DNA of 32,943 bases from Mesonia oceanica. Lineage in GTDB: Bacteria; Bacteroidota; Bacteroidia; Flavobacteriales; Flavobacteriaceae. Location: NCBI RefSeq assembly GCF_902499555.1, contig NZ_CABVMM010000021.1:1-32943 (forward strand), given 5' to 3'. Under the pieces are notes generated by a model that was not told where the DNA came from, searched no databases, and saw nothing but the letters and a program-made list of their open reading frames with translations. Position numbers and translations under genes: made by a program. Of this stretch, positions 8,117 through 16,438 are shown piece by piece. Each line of letters starts with the position of its first letter. The stretch's first letter is position 1.

Positions 8117-8148
8117 TAAAACAGAATATAGTCAGTAAATACATCATA

Positions 8149-9069
8149 ATGAGCAAGCAGATTAGAAAATTAAGAACTATTTCAGAATATCATAGGCTAC
8201 GGAATTTGGAAAAACCAAGACATCCATTGATCAGCCTTGTAGATTACTCTCAAATTATTGATTTACCTGAACATAATAATGTTAACTGGTTACATGATTT
8301 CTATTCGATAGCATTAAAAAGAAATCTGGATGTTAAAATGATATACGGACAACAAGAATACGATTTTGACGAAGGCCTGATGTCTTTTCTTGCCCCTAAT
8401 CAGGTTTTGAATATCGTGGTCGAAAATGAAACGGAAAACAGTAAACGAGAGGGTTGGCTGTTATTCATTCACAAAGATTTTCTTTGGAATTCAACGTTGG
8501 CCACCAAAATCAAATCATATAACTTTTTTCAGTATTCTATAAACGAGGCACTCTTTTTATCGGATGAAGAGGAGCAGATCATAAATTCAGTATTTCAAAA
8601 TATTAATCGAGAAATAAATGCTAATATAGATACCTACAGTCAGAATATCATCATCTCGCAAATTGAGTTATTGCTAAACTATTCAGAGCGTTTTTATAAC
8701 CGGCAGTTTATTACCCGAAAGAAGGGGAATCACAAAATATTATCACAGTTGGAAGCTTTTTTGAATGATTACTTTAGTAGCGATAATTCAATAAATAAAG
8801 GATTACCTACTGTTCAGATGGTCGCTCAATCACTAAATGTTTCTGCAAACTATTTGAGTAGTGTACTTAAATCCCTTACCGGTTTAAATACCCGGCAACA
8901 TATACACGAAAAACTCATAGAGTTGGCAAAGGAAAAACTTTCTGCCACAAATCTTACTGTGAGCGAAGTAGCATTTGACTTGGGCTTTGAACACGTACAG
9001 TCTTTCAATAAACTTTTTAAGACCAAAACCAATCTATCGCCACTAGAGTTTAGGGCAAATTTTAATTAA
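8149..9069 (+). CDS. AraC family transcriptional regulator (paralogue 1 of 3)
   Basis: A 306-residue regulator. The C-terminal ~85 residues hold the two helix-turn-helix motifs of AraC/XylS: VQMVAQSLNVSANYLSSVL, and then VSEVAFDLGFEHVQSFNKLF with the typical LSPLEFR end. The N-terminal ~200 residues (RKLRTISEYHRLRNL, DYSQI, YDFDEG, GWLLFIHKDFLW) are shared with the AraC proteins at 14118 and 17658 and presumably sense a ligand. Position at the end of the first enzyme block makes it the best candidate to read the 19-bp box, but that is inference. No sensor ligand can be named. Confidence 0.9.
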   Translation: MSKQIRKLRTISEYHRLRNLEKPRHPLISLVDYSQIIDLPEHNNVNWLHDFYSIALKRNLDVKMIYGQQEYDFDEGLMSFLAPNQVLNIVVENETENSKREGWLLFIHKDFLWNSTLATKIKSYNFFQYSINEALFLSDEEEQIINSVFQNINREINANIDTYSQNIIISQIELLLNYSERFYNRQFITRKKGNHKILSQLEAFLNDYFSSDNSINKGLPTVQMVAQSLNVSANYLSSVLKSLTGLNTRQHIHEKLIELAKEKLSATNLTVSEVAFDLGFEHVQSFNKLFKTKTNLSPLEFRANFN

Positions 9070-9112
9070 TGGGATTGTTTAAGCAGCAGAACTTTTGAAA
9101 AGACTAGAATCG

Positions 9113-9184
9113 TTCAAATAATAGATTTGACTAAACCTTCCATAGATTTGGAAAAGTGAGAAATTTTTTAATATACCTATTTTG
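9113..9184 (+). repeat. Orphan copy of the promoter at 16439-16511
   Basis: This 72-bp stretch matches 16439-16511 nearly base for base, including TTTGACTAA, CCTTCCATAGATTTGGAAAAG and TTTTTTAATATACC. The intact copy drives the SDR at 16535, but here no SDR gene follows: the similarity stops after the TTTTG and the next bases belong to a broken serine hydrolase gene on the other strand. The -7 region reads CTATTTTG instead of CAATTTTG. Confidence 0.8.
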
Positions 9185-9187
9185 GAT

Positions 9188-9351
9188 TCTACTTTTATGT
9201 ATTCTCGATTATGCCAGCCTGCAGAATCAAACTGAGGTGATTTGTAAGTTTGGTCTATATAGACAATCATACCCTCAAATCCATGATCAATAGCTTCATC
9301 CATTTGACCCTGAACTGTCTCTGGTAGCGGCAATATCAATGCTTTTACCAA
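9188..9351 (-). pseudogene. Fragment of a serine hydrolase (beta-lactamase-like) gene
   Basis: Read on the minus strand, this stretch encodes LPLPETVQGQMDEAIDHGF and EGMIVYIDQ followed by SAGWHNRE, which I recognise as the N-terminal part of serine hydrolases of the beta-lactamase/PBP family in flavobacteria. An in-frame TGA lies directly before it, there is no ATG (only TTG), and the SxxK active-site region is missing because the sequence runs into the orphan promoter copy. It is therefore a truncated remnant. Family assignment comes from memory of family members. Confidence 0.5.
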
Positions 9352-9373
9352 TCATTTACCACTTTTCAGATTA

Positions 9374-9460
9374 ATTAATCTGGCAACCATAAACATTGAT
9401 GAAAAATGGATGGCACCTCTGCAAAATTGGAGACTAACTATACAGCAATTAATAGATTAG
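9374..9460 (+). pseudogene. Possible C-terminal fragment of an IS256-type transposase
   Basis: One plus-strand frame ending at TAG 9458-9460 encodes KWMAPLQNWRLTIQQL, which resembles the C-terminal KWTMPIxNWxLTxxQ motif of IS256-family transposases. Only about 28 codons remain. No terminal inverted repeats were seen. If correct, an insertion sequence once sat between the two AraC genes and helped break the region. Confidence 0.4.
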
Positions 9461-9523
9461 GCAGAGTTTAATTTACAGAAGTAACATTTTTGTTTTAATA
9501 GTATAATTTTATAGCTTTATCTA

Positions 9524-10456
9524 ATGGCAACATCAACAAAAATATCTCGTCATAGCCTTGTCGAGTTTGCAGAGCAAAACTTTGATTCACCAATTTTCTC
9601 TGTGAATCAATACCCCCTTGACAGTAAGCTTTTCGTGGTTGAAAATAGAGATAATTATCCTATCGAAGATTATATTTCACCCGGGAGAAGGGATTTTTAC
9701 AAGGTATTTCACATTTCATCCGGTACAGGAACTTTAACGGTCGGATTACATAAGTATGAGATGAAATCCAACCAGATTGCTTTTGTTCATCCAGATGAGA
9801 TTATGTCTTGGCAAACTACTTCTGAAGAAACCGGAGGTTATTTTTGTTTAATACATCCTGATTATTTTGAAGGCTATCCTCATGTTGCAAAACTATTCAG
9901 AACATATCCTTTTTTTCTTGAGGATAATGCAGTAATTAAATTACCCAACAACGTTTCAGTATCAATAAATACTAATTTCTCAAGTATTCTTTTGGAAGAG
10001 CGAGGTAAGAATAAAGACAAGAAAGATGCTATTATAATACATCTTCAAATGATATTGTTGGAGGCGAAACGGGCTGGTAAGAATATATCTAATGCTCCTG
10101 TTTCTGAATCGTATAGTTATATCCATAATTTTCTTTCCTTATTAGAGACCAATTTTCAGATACATCATAAAAACACTGTGGTTCGTCTAAAAACAGCTTC
10201 TGAATTTGCGGAAGAATTACACCTACATCCCAACTATTTAAACAATTTGGTTAAGGCTCAAACAGGAAAAACACTGAGTAATCATATTCAGGAACGATTG
10301 ATTTATGAGGCGAAGGCACTCTTGATTAAAACAAACTGGGATATTAGCACCATTAGTTATAGTTTGGGTTATTCAAACCAGGCAGCTTTCACATCTTCCT
10401 TTAAAAGAATGGAGCGCATCACTCCATCAAGTTTCAGAAAAAACATGCTCCCTTAG
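9524..10456 (+). CDS. AraC family regulator with N-terminal cupin-type sensor domain
   Basis: A 310-residue AraC protein of a different subgroup from the other three. Residues up to about 200 read as an AraC-binding cupin domain (VFHISSGTGTLTVGLHKYEM, then NQIAFVHPDEIMSW). The C-terminal part has the paired HTH: ASEFAEELHLHPNYLNNLV and ISTISYSLGYSNQAAFTSSF with ITPSSFRKN. It probably controls the SDR gene 97 bp downstream, as such AraC-enzyme pairs are frequent in flavobacteria. It is preceded by 454 bp without an intact gene (9070-9523), containing only the three remnants listed. Confidence 0.9.
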   Translation: MATSTKISRHSLVEFAEQNFDSPIFSVNQYPLDSKLFVVENRDNYPIEDYISPGRRDFYKVFHISSGTGTLTVGLHKYEMKSNQIAFVHPDEIMSWQTTSEETGGYFCLIHPDYFEGYPHVAKLFRTYPFFLEDNAVIKLPNNVSVSINTNFSSILLEERGKNKDKKDAIIIHLQMILLEAKRAGKNISNAPVSESYSYIHNFLSLLETNFQIHHKNTVVRLKTASEFAEELHLHPNYLNNLVKAQTGKTLSNHIQERLIYEAKALLIKTNWDISTISYSLGYSNQAAFTSSFKRMERITPSSFRKNMLP

Positions 10457-10553
10457 GTGGATATTTGATATTAATAAATTCTTCTTTTGTACAGATAAGG
10501 GCTTAGGCGATTCCTCACCGTTACTTTGCACCATAATTAAAAACTAAATAATT

Positions 10554-11396
10554 ATGGATCAGAATAGAAAAACGTGGTTAGTGACCGGTGCATCAAAAGG
10601 TATTGGACTTATACTCACAAAAGAATTAGTATCTCAAGGTTATAATGTTGTTGCAACCAGCAGAAACAAAAAAGCACTTCAAAAAGCCGTGGGAAACTAT
10701 GATAATTTTTTAGCTACTGAAGTTAATCTTATTAATGAAGAAAGTATCTCAATAGCGGTAAATGCGGGAATCGAAAAATTTGGAAGTATAAATGTATTGG
10801 TTAACAATGCGGGTTATGGTCTCATTGGCGGCATAGAAGAAGCTACCGATAAAGAAGTTCGCAAGAGCTTTGATGTAAACGTCTTCGGCGTTTTGAATAC
10901 GACTAGAGCTTTGTTGCCACATTTCCGTGAACAAGGAACGGGTCATATATTTAATTTATCCTCCGTTTTTGGTTTGATAGCCGGTGCCGGTTGGGGCGTC
11001 TATTGCGGGAGTAAGTTTGCTGTTGAAGGAATTTCAGAAGCACTTGCCCAGGAAGTAAAACCTTTTGGAATCAATACAACAATTATTGAACCTGGTTATG
11101 TGCGCACCAATTTTCTAGAAAGTGGTTCTATTGTTACACCAGATAAACCTGTTGATGCCTACGCAGCAATTCAGGAAGAAAAGCGTAAACATCTAGAGGA
11201 GATTCCAGGAAAACAGTTGGGCGATCCCCAAAAAATTGCAGATGCCATCATTGAACTCTCTAAACAAAAAGAAGCACCTATACGTGTATTATTGGGAAGC
11301 GATGCATTAGAGTTTGCAAACTACAAAGTAAAGAAGTTAAAAGAAGGCTTTGAGGCTAATAAAGAAATGACCTTATCAACTGATTTTGCATCGTAG
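10554..11396 (+). CDS. SDR family oxidoreductase (retinol-dehydrogenase-like)
   Basis: A 280-residue SDR with TGASKGIG (11-18), NNAG (84-87), S136/S137 in FNLSS, Y150 and K154 in YCGSK. The segment EPGYVRTNFLESGS and the longer C-terminus (ALEFANYKVKKLKEGFEANKE) mark the 'SDR family NAD(P)-dependent, ~280 aa' subgroup. It is clearly paralogous to the SDR at 16535 along the whole length. The upstream sequence has TTACTTTG about 26 bp before the ATG, a weak -7 element, again compatible with activator dependence. Confidence 0.9.
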   Translation: MDQNRKTWLVTGASKGIGLILTKELVSQGYNVVATSRNKKALQKAVGNYDNFLATEVNLINEESISIAVNAGIEKFGSINVLVNNAGYGLIGGIEEATDKEVRKSFDVNVFGVLNTTRALLPHFREQGTGHIFNLSSVFGLIAGAGWGVYCGSKFAVEGISEALAQEVKPFGINTTIIEPGYVRTNFLESGSIVTPDKPVDAYAAIQEEKRKHLEEIPGKQLGDPQKIADAIIELSKQKEAPIRVLLGSDALEFANYKVKKLKEGFEANKEMTLSTDFAS

Positions 11397-11420
11397 GAAT
11401 GTCACAATAGTTTTTTTCTT

Positions 11421-11465
11421 AAATGCCATTGCTGATTGTTCTTTTAAAACAGTGATGAGGCATTT
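11421..11465 (+). terminator. Terminator after SDR 10554
   Basis: AAATGCC (11421-11427) pairs with GGCATTT (11459-11465), and the stem continues imperfectly inward (ATTGCTG with CAGTGAT) before a T-rich tail (TATTTTAATT). It separates the SDR from the tautomerase gene. Confidence 0.55.
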
Positions 11466-11483
11466 TATTTTAATTATTAAAAT

Positions 11484-11918
11484 ATGCCACTAATATATTT
11501 CAATTGTCCACAAAAGACTTTTACTCCGGAAATAAAGGACATCTTAGCAGAACAATTAACGACTATCGCATTAAAAGTCGAAAATCTACCTGATACAGAT
11601 TTCGTAAAAAGTACTTGCTGGATTTACTTTAATGAATACCCACGAGAAAATGTCTATCACGGTGGTTTCAATAAAGGAACTCACGTAATAAGTCTAGAAA
11701 TAAATGCTTTTAAAGGCGGTCTCGATAGAGCGCAGAAAAAAGAGTTTATTGTCCGATTTACAAATTGTATCCACAAATATGCAGGTTTCGATAGCGATCA
11801 ACTTTCTCCGGTTTATATAATATTTAGAGATATAGAAACACAGAACTGGGGAGTTTTGGGGAACATAATTCAACTAGAAGATTTAAAAAATCCCCCTGAT
11901 AATGCTAAACCTATTTAA
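11484..11918 (+). CDS. Tautomerase superfamily protein
   Basis: A 144-residue protein beginning MPLIYFNCP. In this superfamily Met removal exposes Pro as catalytic base, and Pro is here at position 2. The second half, SPVYIIFRDIETQNWGVLG followed by IIQLEDL, matches the trimeric double-length tautomerase pattern (YVVIREVxxxNWGxxG). Likely substrates are 2-oxo acids, halo-acrylates or phenylpyruvate-like enols. The lactonase-like gene begins about 10 bp after its stop, so they are probably one transcript. Confidence 0.75.
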   Translation: MPLIYFNCPQKTFTPEIKDILAEQLTTIALKVENLPDTDFVKSTCWIYFNEYPRENVYHGGFNKGTHVISLEINAFKGGLDRAQKKEFIVRFTNCIHKYAGFDSDQLSPVYIIFRDIETQNWGVLGNIIQLEDLKNPPDNAKPI

Positions 11919-11928
11919 AATTAAGAAA

Positions 11929-12843
11929 ATGAGAAATACAAAGAATTTTACTATAACGAGAAAGCGATTTCTAAAAAGTCTTAGTATTTTGAGTGCATTG
12001 ACTATAACGCCCATAAGCTATGCCTCTATAGATGACAGAGAAAACGTGATGAAAATAAAAAATAATCTAAATTCCAATGTAGATAGGCTCTATATTTTAA
12101 ATGGAGGTTTAGCTATCGCACCTGATCAATCTATGTACACGCCAGGAAAGTTTAAGGATAAACCAATTACTTTAACTTGTAATGCGTACCTAATACATCG
12201 TAAAGGACAATGGATTTTATGGGACACGGGTATCAATGAATCTGTTTTTGAGGAAATAGGTGGGAAAATTATTGCTCATGGAATAAGGGGTGTTGTAGTG
12301 CGACCACTTGTCGAGCAACTTGCTGATATTGGGTTAACACCCCAAGATATAGATATCGTGATACTGTCTCATGCACACTTTGACCACGTTGGCAATGCAC
12401 ATCTTTTTCAAAATGCCAAATGGTATATACAGGAAGAAGAGTATAGGGCAATGTTCTCACCTAAATATGAAGATTATGGTTATTTGCCCCAGCTCTATGA
12501 TTTCCTAGAAAAAAAGCAAATCATAATGGTTAACGGAGACTTGGATATCTTTGGAGACACCTCGATAAGGATAATTTCAACACCAGGACATACCCCCGGA
12601 CATTGTTCCTTGATGGTGCGTCTGAAAAACAAAGGCATTGTAATACTTTCTGCTGATGTTGCCCATTACAAATATAATTTAGAACATCTCAGCGTACCTC
12701 AATTTAATAGTAACATATCAGATTCTATTGCATCAATGAAAAAAATAGAGCAAATTATAGCAACGACCAACGCAAAACTATGGCTAAACCACGACATTAA
12801 AGCATCAGGCATTAAAAGATATGCCCCTGCATTTTATGAATAA
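11929..12843 (+). CDS. Exported metallo-beta-lactamase-fold hydrolase, N-acyl homoserine lactonase-like
   Basis: A 304-residue MBL-fold enzyme. HAHFDH (148-153), H221 in TPGHTPGH, D243 in SADVAH and H288 in LNHD make the full two-metal site. LTCNAYLIH and WDTGINESVFEE before the HxHxDH motif are features of the AHL lactonase-like group. Residues 10-33 form an export signal: TRKRFLK followed by a hydrophobic stretch, which resembles a Tat signal with RK in place of RR, so Sec or Tat export is possible. The ATG at 11929 is preferred over 11902 because the latter overlaps the tautomerase gene. Quorum-signal degradation is possible but unproven; other lactones are equally possible. Confidence 0.85.
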   Translation: MRNTKNFTITRKRFLKSLSILSALTITPISYASIDDRENVMKIKNNLNSNVDRLYILNGGLAIAPDQSMYTPGKFKDKPITLTCNAYLIHRKGQWILWDTGINESVFEEIGGKIIAHGIRGVVVRPLVEQLADIGLTPQDIDIVILSHAHFDHVGNAHLFQNAKWYIQEEEYRAMFSPKYEDYGYLPQLYDFLEKKQIIMVNGDLDIFGDTSIRIISTPGHTPGHCSLMVRLKNKGIVILSADVAHYKYNLEHLSVPQFNSNISDSIASMKKIEQIIATTNAKLWLNHDIKASGIKRYAPAFYE

Positions 12844-12890
12844 TATTGATTTGTTTGCTGAAAACCTGACCGCTAATTAGTAAAAGATCA

Positions 12891-13064
12891 ATAGGTAGCC
12901 TAGTAAGTTTTTTTATAATCGGTATATCCGGTAAAATGTTTCACATGAAGCATCTGCTGGATTTAAATGCTATATTTTTTATTTTGGCTTTAGGAATTAT
13001 TGCCACTCTTTTACCAACCCTTTGTTATGCTTATGCCTCATCAGTTTTAGTTTCAATAACTGTT
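12891..13064 (+). pseudogene. 174-bp fragment of an EamA exporter gene
   Basis: This piece aligns without gaps to 19222-19395, the coding part for residues 192-249 of the intact EamA exporter. It remains open for 58 codons (for example FHMKHLLDLNAIFFILALG) with mostly conservative changes. Both edges are abrupt, with unrelated DNA on each side. The rest of the 364-bp gap (12844-13207) holds only this fragment and the promoter of the NmrA gene. Confidence 0.88.
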
Positions 13065-13127
13065 GGCAGCAAGGCAAACCAAGACCACCCATGACCCAAA
13101 TATTTTAGCTGTTTACAAACATTTCAT

Positions 13128-13186
13128 TTTGACTACAATAAGGATCGTTTTGGCTACAGTGGTTGTTTACTAACACCGCAACTTTG
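13128..13186 (+). promoter_or_regulatory. Direct-repeat promoter of the NmrA-AraC unit
   Basis: TTTGACTACA (13128-13137) and TTTGGCTACA (13149-13158) are 21 bp apart, two DNA turns. Exactly 20 bp after the second repeat comes CAACTTTG (13179-13186), the same -7 variant as in the conserved-box promoters. This is the geometry expected of an AraC-type activator binding next to RNA polymerase. ATG follows 21 bp after the -7 element. Confidence 0.65.
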
Positions 13187-13207
13187 TAGAAACAAAAAAG
13201 ACTGAAA

Positions 13208-14098
13208 ATGAAAATTGTAGTAACAGGCTCATTGGGCAATATCAGCAGACCTCTTGCAGAAGAATTAATTGCAAAAGGAAATTCGGTAACAGTTATAAGT
13301 AGCAGTCCCGAAAAACAAAAAGAAATTGAAAGTTTAGGAGCAAAAGCAGCCATAGGTACTATGGAAGATGTAGCTTTTCTAACAGAAACATTTAAAGGTG
13401 CTGATGCAGTGTATTGTATGGAAACGTTTGGCTTCTTCAATCCAGATTTTGATTATCTACAATATATTGACCAGATTGCACACAATTACAAAGATGCAAT
13501 TGAAGCATCCGCAATAAAAAAAGTGATTCATCTGAGTAGCATTGGCGCTCATACTTCTGAAGGTGTCGGTATTCTGAAATTCCATCATTCCGCAGAAAGG
13601 ATAATGAACCAACTTCCGGAAGATATAATCATTAAATTCATTAGACCAGTTGGGTTTTATGTGAATCTATTTGGTCAAATTCCAACGATTAAATCCCAAG
13701 GTATTATCGTTTCTAATTTTGGAAATCAAGAGAAAGAACCCTGGGTTTCGCCTTATGACATTGCTGATGTGATTGCAGAAGAATTCCGACTTCCATTTGA
13801 TCATAGAAAAATTCGTTATGTGGCTAGCGATGCAGTTTCGGCTATTGAAATTGCGGAAACATTGGGTAAGGCAATTGAACAACCCCATTTAAAATGGGTA
13901 ACTGTAACTGATGAAGAATATTTGGATGGTTTACTAAACATTGGAATGAATAAGCAGATTGCTGAAGACTATGTGGCTATGCAGGCAGCTCAACGAACAG
14001 GAAGTATTTACCAAGATTTCAATAAACACAAACCCACATTCGGCAAAGTGAAATTCTCTGATTTTGCCAAAGAGTTTGCAGCCATATACAACAAATAA
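13208..14098 (+). CDS. NmrA-type NAD(P)-binding reductase (second copy)
   Basis: A 296-residue atypical SDR with a slightly altered nucleotide loop, TGSLGNIS (6-13), followed by the NmrA family course: VISSSPEKQKEIESLGA, IGTMEDVAFLTETFKGAD, KKVIHLSSIGAH and RPVGFYVNLFGQIP. It is similar in type and length to the product at 2700, but clearly diverged. Function is likely NAD(P)H-dependent quinone/carbonyl reduction or redox sensing. The AraC gene starts 19 bp downstream and is probably in the same operon. Confidence 0.85.
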   Translation: MKIVVTGSLGNISRPLAEELIAKGNSVTVISSSPEKQKEIESLGAKAAIGTMEDVAFLTETFKGADAVYCMETFGFFNPDFDYLQYIDQIAHNYKDAIEASAIKKVIHLSSIGAHTSEGVGILKFHHSAERIMNQLPEDIIIKFIRPVGFYVNLFGQIPTIKSQGIIVSNFGNQEKEPWVSPYDIADVIAEEFRLPFDHRKIRYVASDAVSAIEIAETLGKAIEQPHLKWVTVTDEEYLDGLLNIGMNKQIAEDYVAMQAAQRTGSIYQDFNKHKPTFGKVKFSDFAKEFAAIYNK

Positions 14099-14117
14099 CA
14101 GGTATCTTTATCACAGC

Positions 14118-15038
14118 ATGCCAAACAGAAAACCATATAGAATTAAAACGATTAGTGAGTTTCATAGATTCAGAGGTCTACCAGTTTCCGAGCATTCTTT
14201 AATCAGTGTCGTAGATTACGCTTCAATTAAGCATTCCAATGAAAATAATTCAATGAGTTGGGTGCTTGATTTTTATGCTATTTCTTTGAAAAAATCATAT
14301 CATACCAAGTTTAAATATGGACATCAGCAGTGCGATTTTGATGAAGGTTCACTGTTTTTTATGGCACCTAACCAAGTATTTCGTGTAGAGGTTGAAAAAA
14401 ACCACAAACAAGTGAACTCAGGATGGCTATTACTTATTCATCCTGAGTTTATTTGGGGTACAACATTGGCAAAAACTATCAAAAAGTATGATTTTTTTGA
14501 TTATGCCATAAACGAGGCATTGTTCCTATCGCCTAAGGAAGAATTTACCATCAACAATATTGTTAGAAATATTCAGCAAGAGTATCAAACAAGCATAGAT
14601 AAATTCAGCAAACAGATCATTAGTACGCATATTGAAAACTTGCTCAGTTATTCAGAACGGTTTTACAATCGTCAATTCATCACAAGGGAAAAGACCAATC
14701 ATAAAATTCTAGAACGTTTGGAAAAGCTCTTGACAAATTATTTTAACAGTGATGATTTGATAATTAAAGGCTTACCATCTGTTCTATATGTTTCCGAGGA
14801 ATTGAATGTATCTCAAAGTTACTTAGGTAGTCTACTTAGGGTGCTAACGGGACAAAATACGCAGCAACACATTCACAACAAATTGATAGAAAAAGCGAAA
14901 GAAAGACTTTCTATAACAGACCTTTCAATTAGCGAAGTTGCCTACGAATTAGGCTTTGAACATTCGCAATCGTTTAGCAAACTGTTTAAAGCAAAAACAA
15001 ATTTCTCCCCTTCGGCATACAGAAAATTCCTTAATTAA
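14118..15038 (+). CDS. AraC family transcriptional regulator (paralogue 2 of 3)
   Basis: A 306-residue regulator with the same N-terminal domain as the proteins at 8149 and 17658 (RIKTISEFHRFRGL, DYASI, CDFDEGSLFFMAPNQVF, GWLLLIHPEFIWG) and a C-terminal AraC double HTH (VSEELNVSQSYLGSLL; SEVAYELGFEHSQSFSKLF). The in-frame ATG at 14064 lies inside the upstream gene, so the ATG at 14118, where the homology to the paralogues begins, is used. Being co-transcribed with NmrA suggests that it activates the direct-repeat promoter at 13128. Confidence 0.9.
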   Translation: MPNRKPYRIKTISEFHRFRGLPVSEHSLISVVDYASIKHSNENNSMSWVLDFYAISLKKSYHTKFKYGHQQCDFDEGSLFFMAPNQVFRVEVEKNHKQVNSGWLLLIHPEFIWGTTLAKTIKKYDFFDYAINEALFLSPKEEFTINNIVRNIQQEYQTSIDKFSKQIISTHIENLLSYSERFYNRQFITREKTNHKILERLEKLLTNYFNSDDLIIKGLPSVLYVSEELNVSQSYLGSLLRVLTGQNTQQHIHNKLIEKAKERLSITDLSISEVAYELGFEHSQSFSKLFKAKTNFSPSAYRKFLN

Positions 15039-15178
15039 GTCAACGTAAGCTGTATTTACTAGCATCATTATAAACTATCATATTTCATGTATGCAGTGAA
15101 ACTTGATTGAAAAGCAACTGGTTAAAGTTCATCATACTATAGGGCTGTTCAAGGGAGTCTTCATCTAAAAAAATTCTT

Positions 15179-16201
15179 ATGGACTTAAAAAAAAAGCAAA
15201 CTGATGCCAATTTAAAACCTGGAAATCGAACGGTACCGGGGCGCACAATTCCAGTACCGCATAAGGATATCAGTGAAAGAGCTAAAGAAATGATTGCCGC
15301 TCCATATAATGTTTTCATCAATTGGAATCTTAATCCTCCCACAAAAGAGGATTGGCGTAAAATTGTCACTAAGGTAAGTGAAAGTTCAGCACCAGCGGTT
15401 AACAAATTGATTAAAGACCTAGGTTTAAAAGTTGAGCAACTTCAGATTGGGGGTGTAAAGTGTTATAGATTAACTCCGGGAAGCATCCCTGAAAATCATC
15501 GCAAACAGCTAGTAATTGTCGCGCACGGAGGTGGATACGTTTATGCTCCTGGGATTGGATCGGTTAGAGAGGCAGCCATGTTTGCCGCTTTTGGTGGCTA
15601 CACTACGATCTCGGTTGATTATAGTTTGTCTTCCGAGACTCCTTTTCCTGGTGCCATCGAAGATATGATTGACGTTTGGCAAACAATACTAACAGAGTAT
15701 GACCCTCGTAGTATTGCAATGACTGGTACTTCAGCCGGAGGGGGCCTTATTATGGCAACAATTTTAAAAATTAAAGAGCTTGGGCTTGCAATGCCAGCAG
15801 CAATAGCTCCGTCTTCCCCATGGGCTGATCTTACCGAAACAGGTGACAGTTATAAAACCAACGAATGGCTAGACAATATTCTCGTGAGCTATTCAGGTTA
15901 TTTAGGGCTAGCCGCAAAACTTTATGCCAATGGCAATGATCTTAGTCACCCTCTATTATCTCCTATAAATGGTGATTTTGAAGGTTTTCCACCTACCATT
16001 CTCACATCTGGCACCCGAGACCTCTTTTTAAGTAATACAGTAAGATCTCATCGCAAATTGAGACGCGCCAGTGTGCCTGCGCAATTACAGATTTATGAAG
16101 GTATTTCTCATTCTCAACTTTCCTTTGACCCAGACCTTCCAGAAACACGAGAAGCCTATCGTGAGATTGCTGCATTTTTCGATCAATACCTCATTTCGTA
16201 G
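15179..16201 (+). CDS. Cytosolic alpha/beta hydrolase, HSL-type esterase
   Basis: A 340-residue hydrolase without signal peptide. The oxyanion motif HGGGY (116-120) is canonical, the nucleophile is S185 in GTSAGGG, and the triad is completed by D281 in GTRDLFL and H311 in GISHSQL. A lysine-rich start and ~100-residue cap region precede the core. It belongs to the same broad family as the exported enzyme at 4778 but has a longer cap. No promoter box of the 19-bp type was found upstream. Confidence 0.87.
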   Translation: MDLKKKQTDANLKPGNRTVPGRTIPVPHKDISERAKEMIAAPYNVFINWNLNPPTKEDWRKIVTKVSESSAPAVNKLIKDLGLKVEQLQIGGVKCYRLTPGSIPENHRKQLVIVAHGGGYVYAPGIGSVREAAMFAAFGGYTTISVDYSLSSETPFPGAIEDMIDVWQTILTEYDPRSIAMTGTSAGGGLIMATILKIKELGLAMPAAIAPSSPWADLTETGDSYKTNEWLDNILVSYSGYLGLAAKLYANGNDLSHPLLSPINGDFEGFPPTILTSGTRDLFLSNTVRSHRKLRRASVPAQLQIYEGISHSQLSFDPDLPETREAYREIAAFFDQYLIS

Positions 16202-16438
16202 TATTTTCTATTTTGGACTACTAATTATTTTCGTTCAATCTGAAAATCGTAAATCTAATTGATGAAAATAACGTTGAAAAGCAAAACCGCTAACGATGAC
16301 TCTAAATAATTGCTCTTTTTCGTCTACATTAGAAATTCCGTAGAAGTTTGCAACATGGTATGTACTTTTGTAAACTTAAGTGCTAACCCACGCAAATATT
16401 CGAGCAGATCCCGTTAGCGATAATACGACCAAAAATCA
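16202..16438. other. Intergenic stretch with a widely spaced inverted repeat
   Basis: No gene is recognised. CGCTAACG (16288-16295) and CGTTAGCG (16412-16419) form a perfect 8-bp inverted repeat about 130 bp apart, with a further GCTAAC at 16382. GTTAGCGATAATACGACC resembles GTTGGCAGCAAGGCAAACC beside the EamA fragment at 13062. It may be a family of small intergenic repeats or recombination scars; nothing firmer can be said. Confidence 0.4.

Noticed and set aside
13105..13440. 111-codon minus-strand frame over the promoter and start of the second NmrA gene
   Set aside because: It would cover the direct-repeat promoter and the NmrA N-terminus; composition is not protein-like.
16288..16419. 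Inverted CGCTAACG/CGTTAGCG considered as an integron attC site
   Set aside because: The arms do not fit the RYYYAAC/GTTRRRY consensus and no inner L-box pair or integron integrase is seen; kept only as a low-interest repeat.
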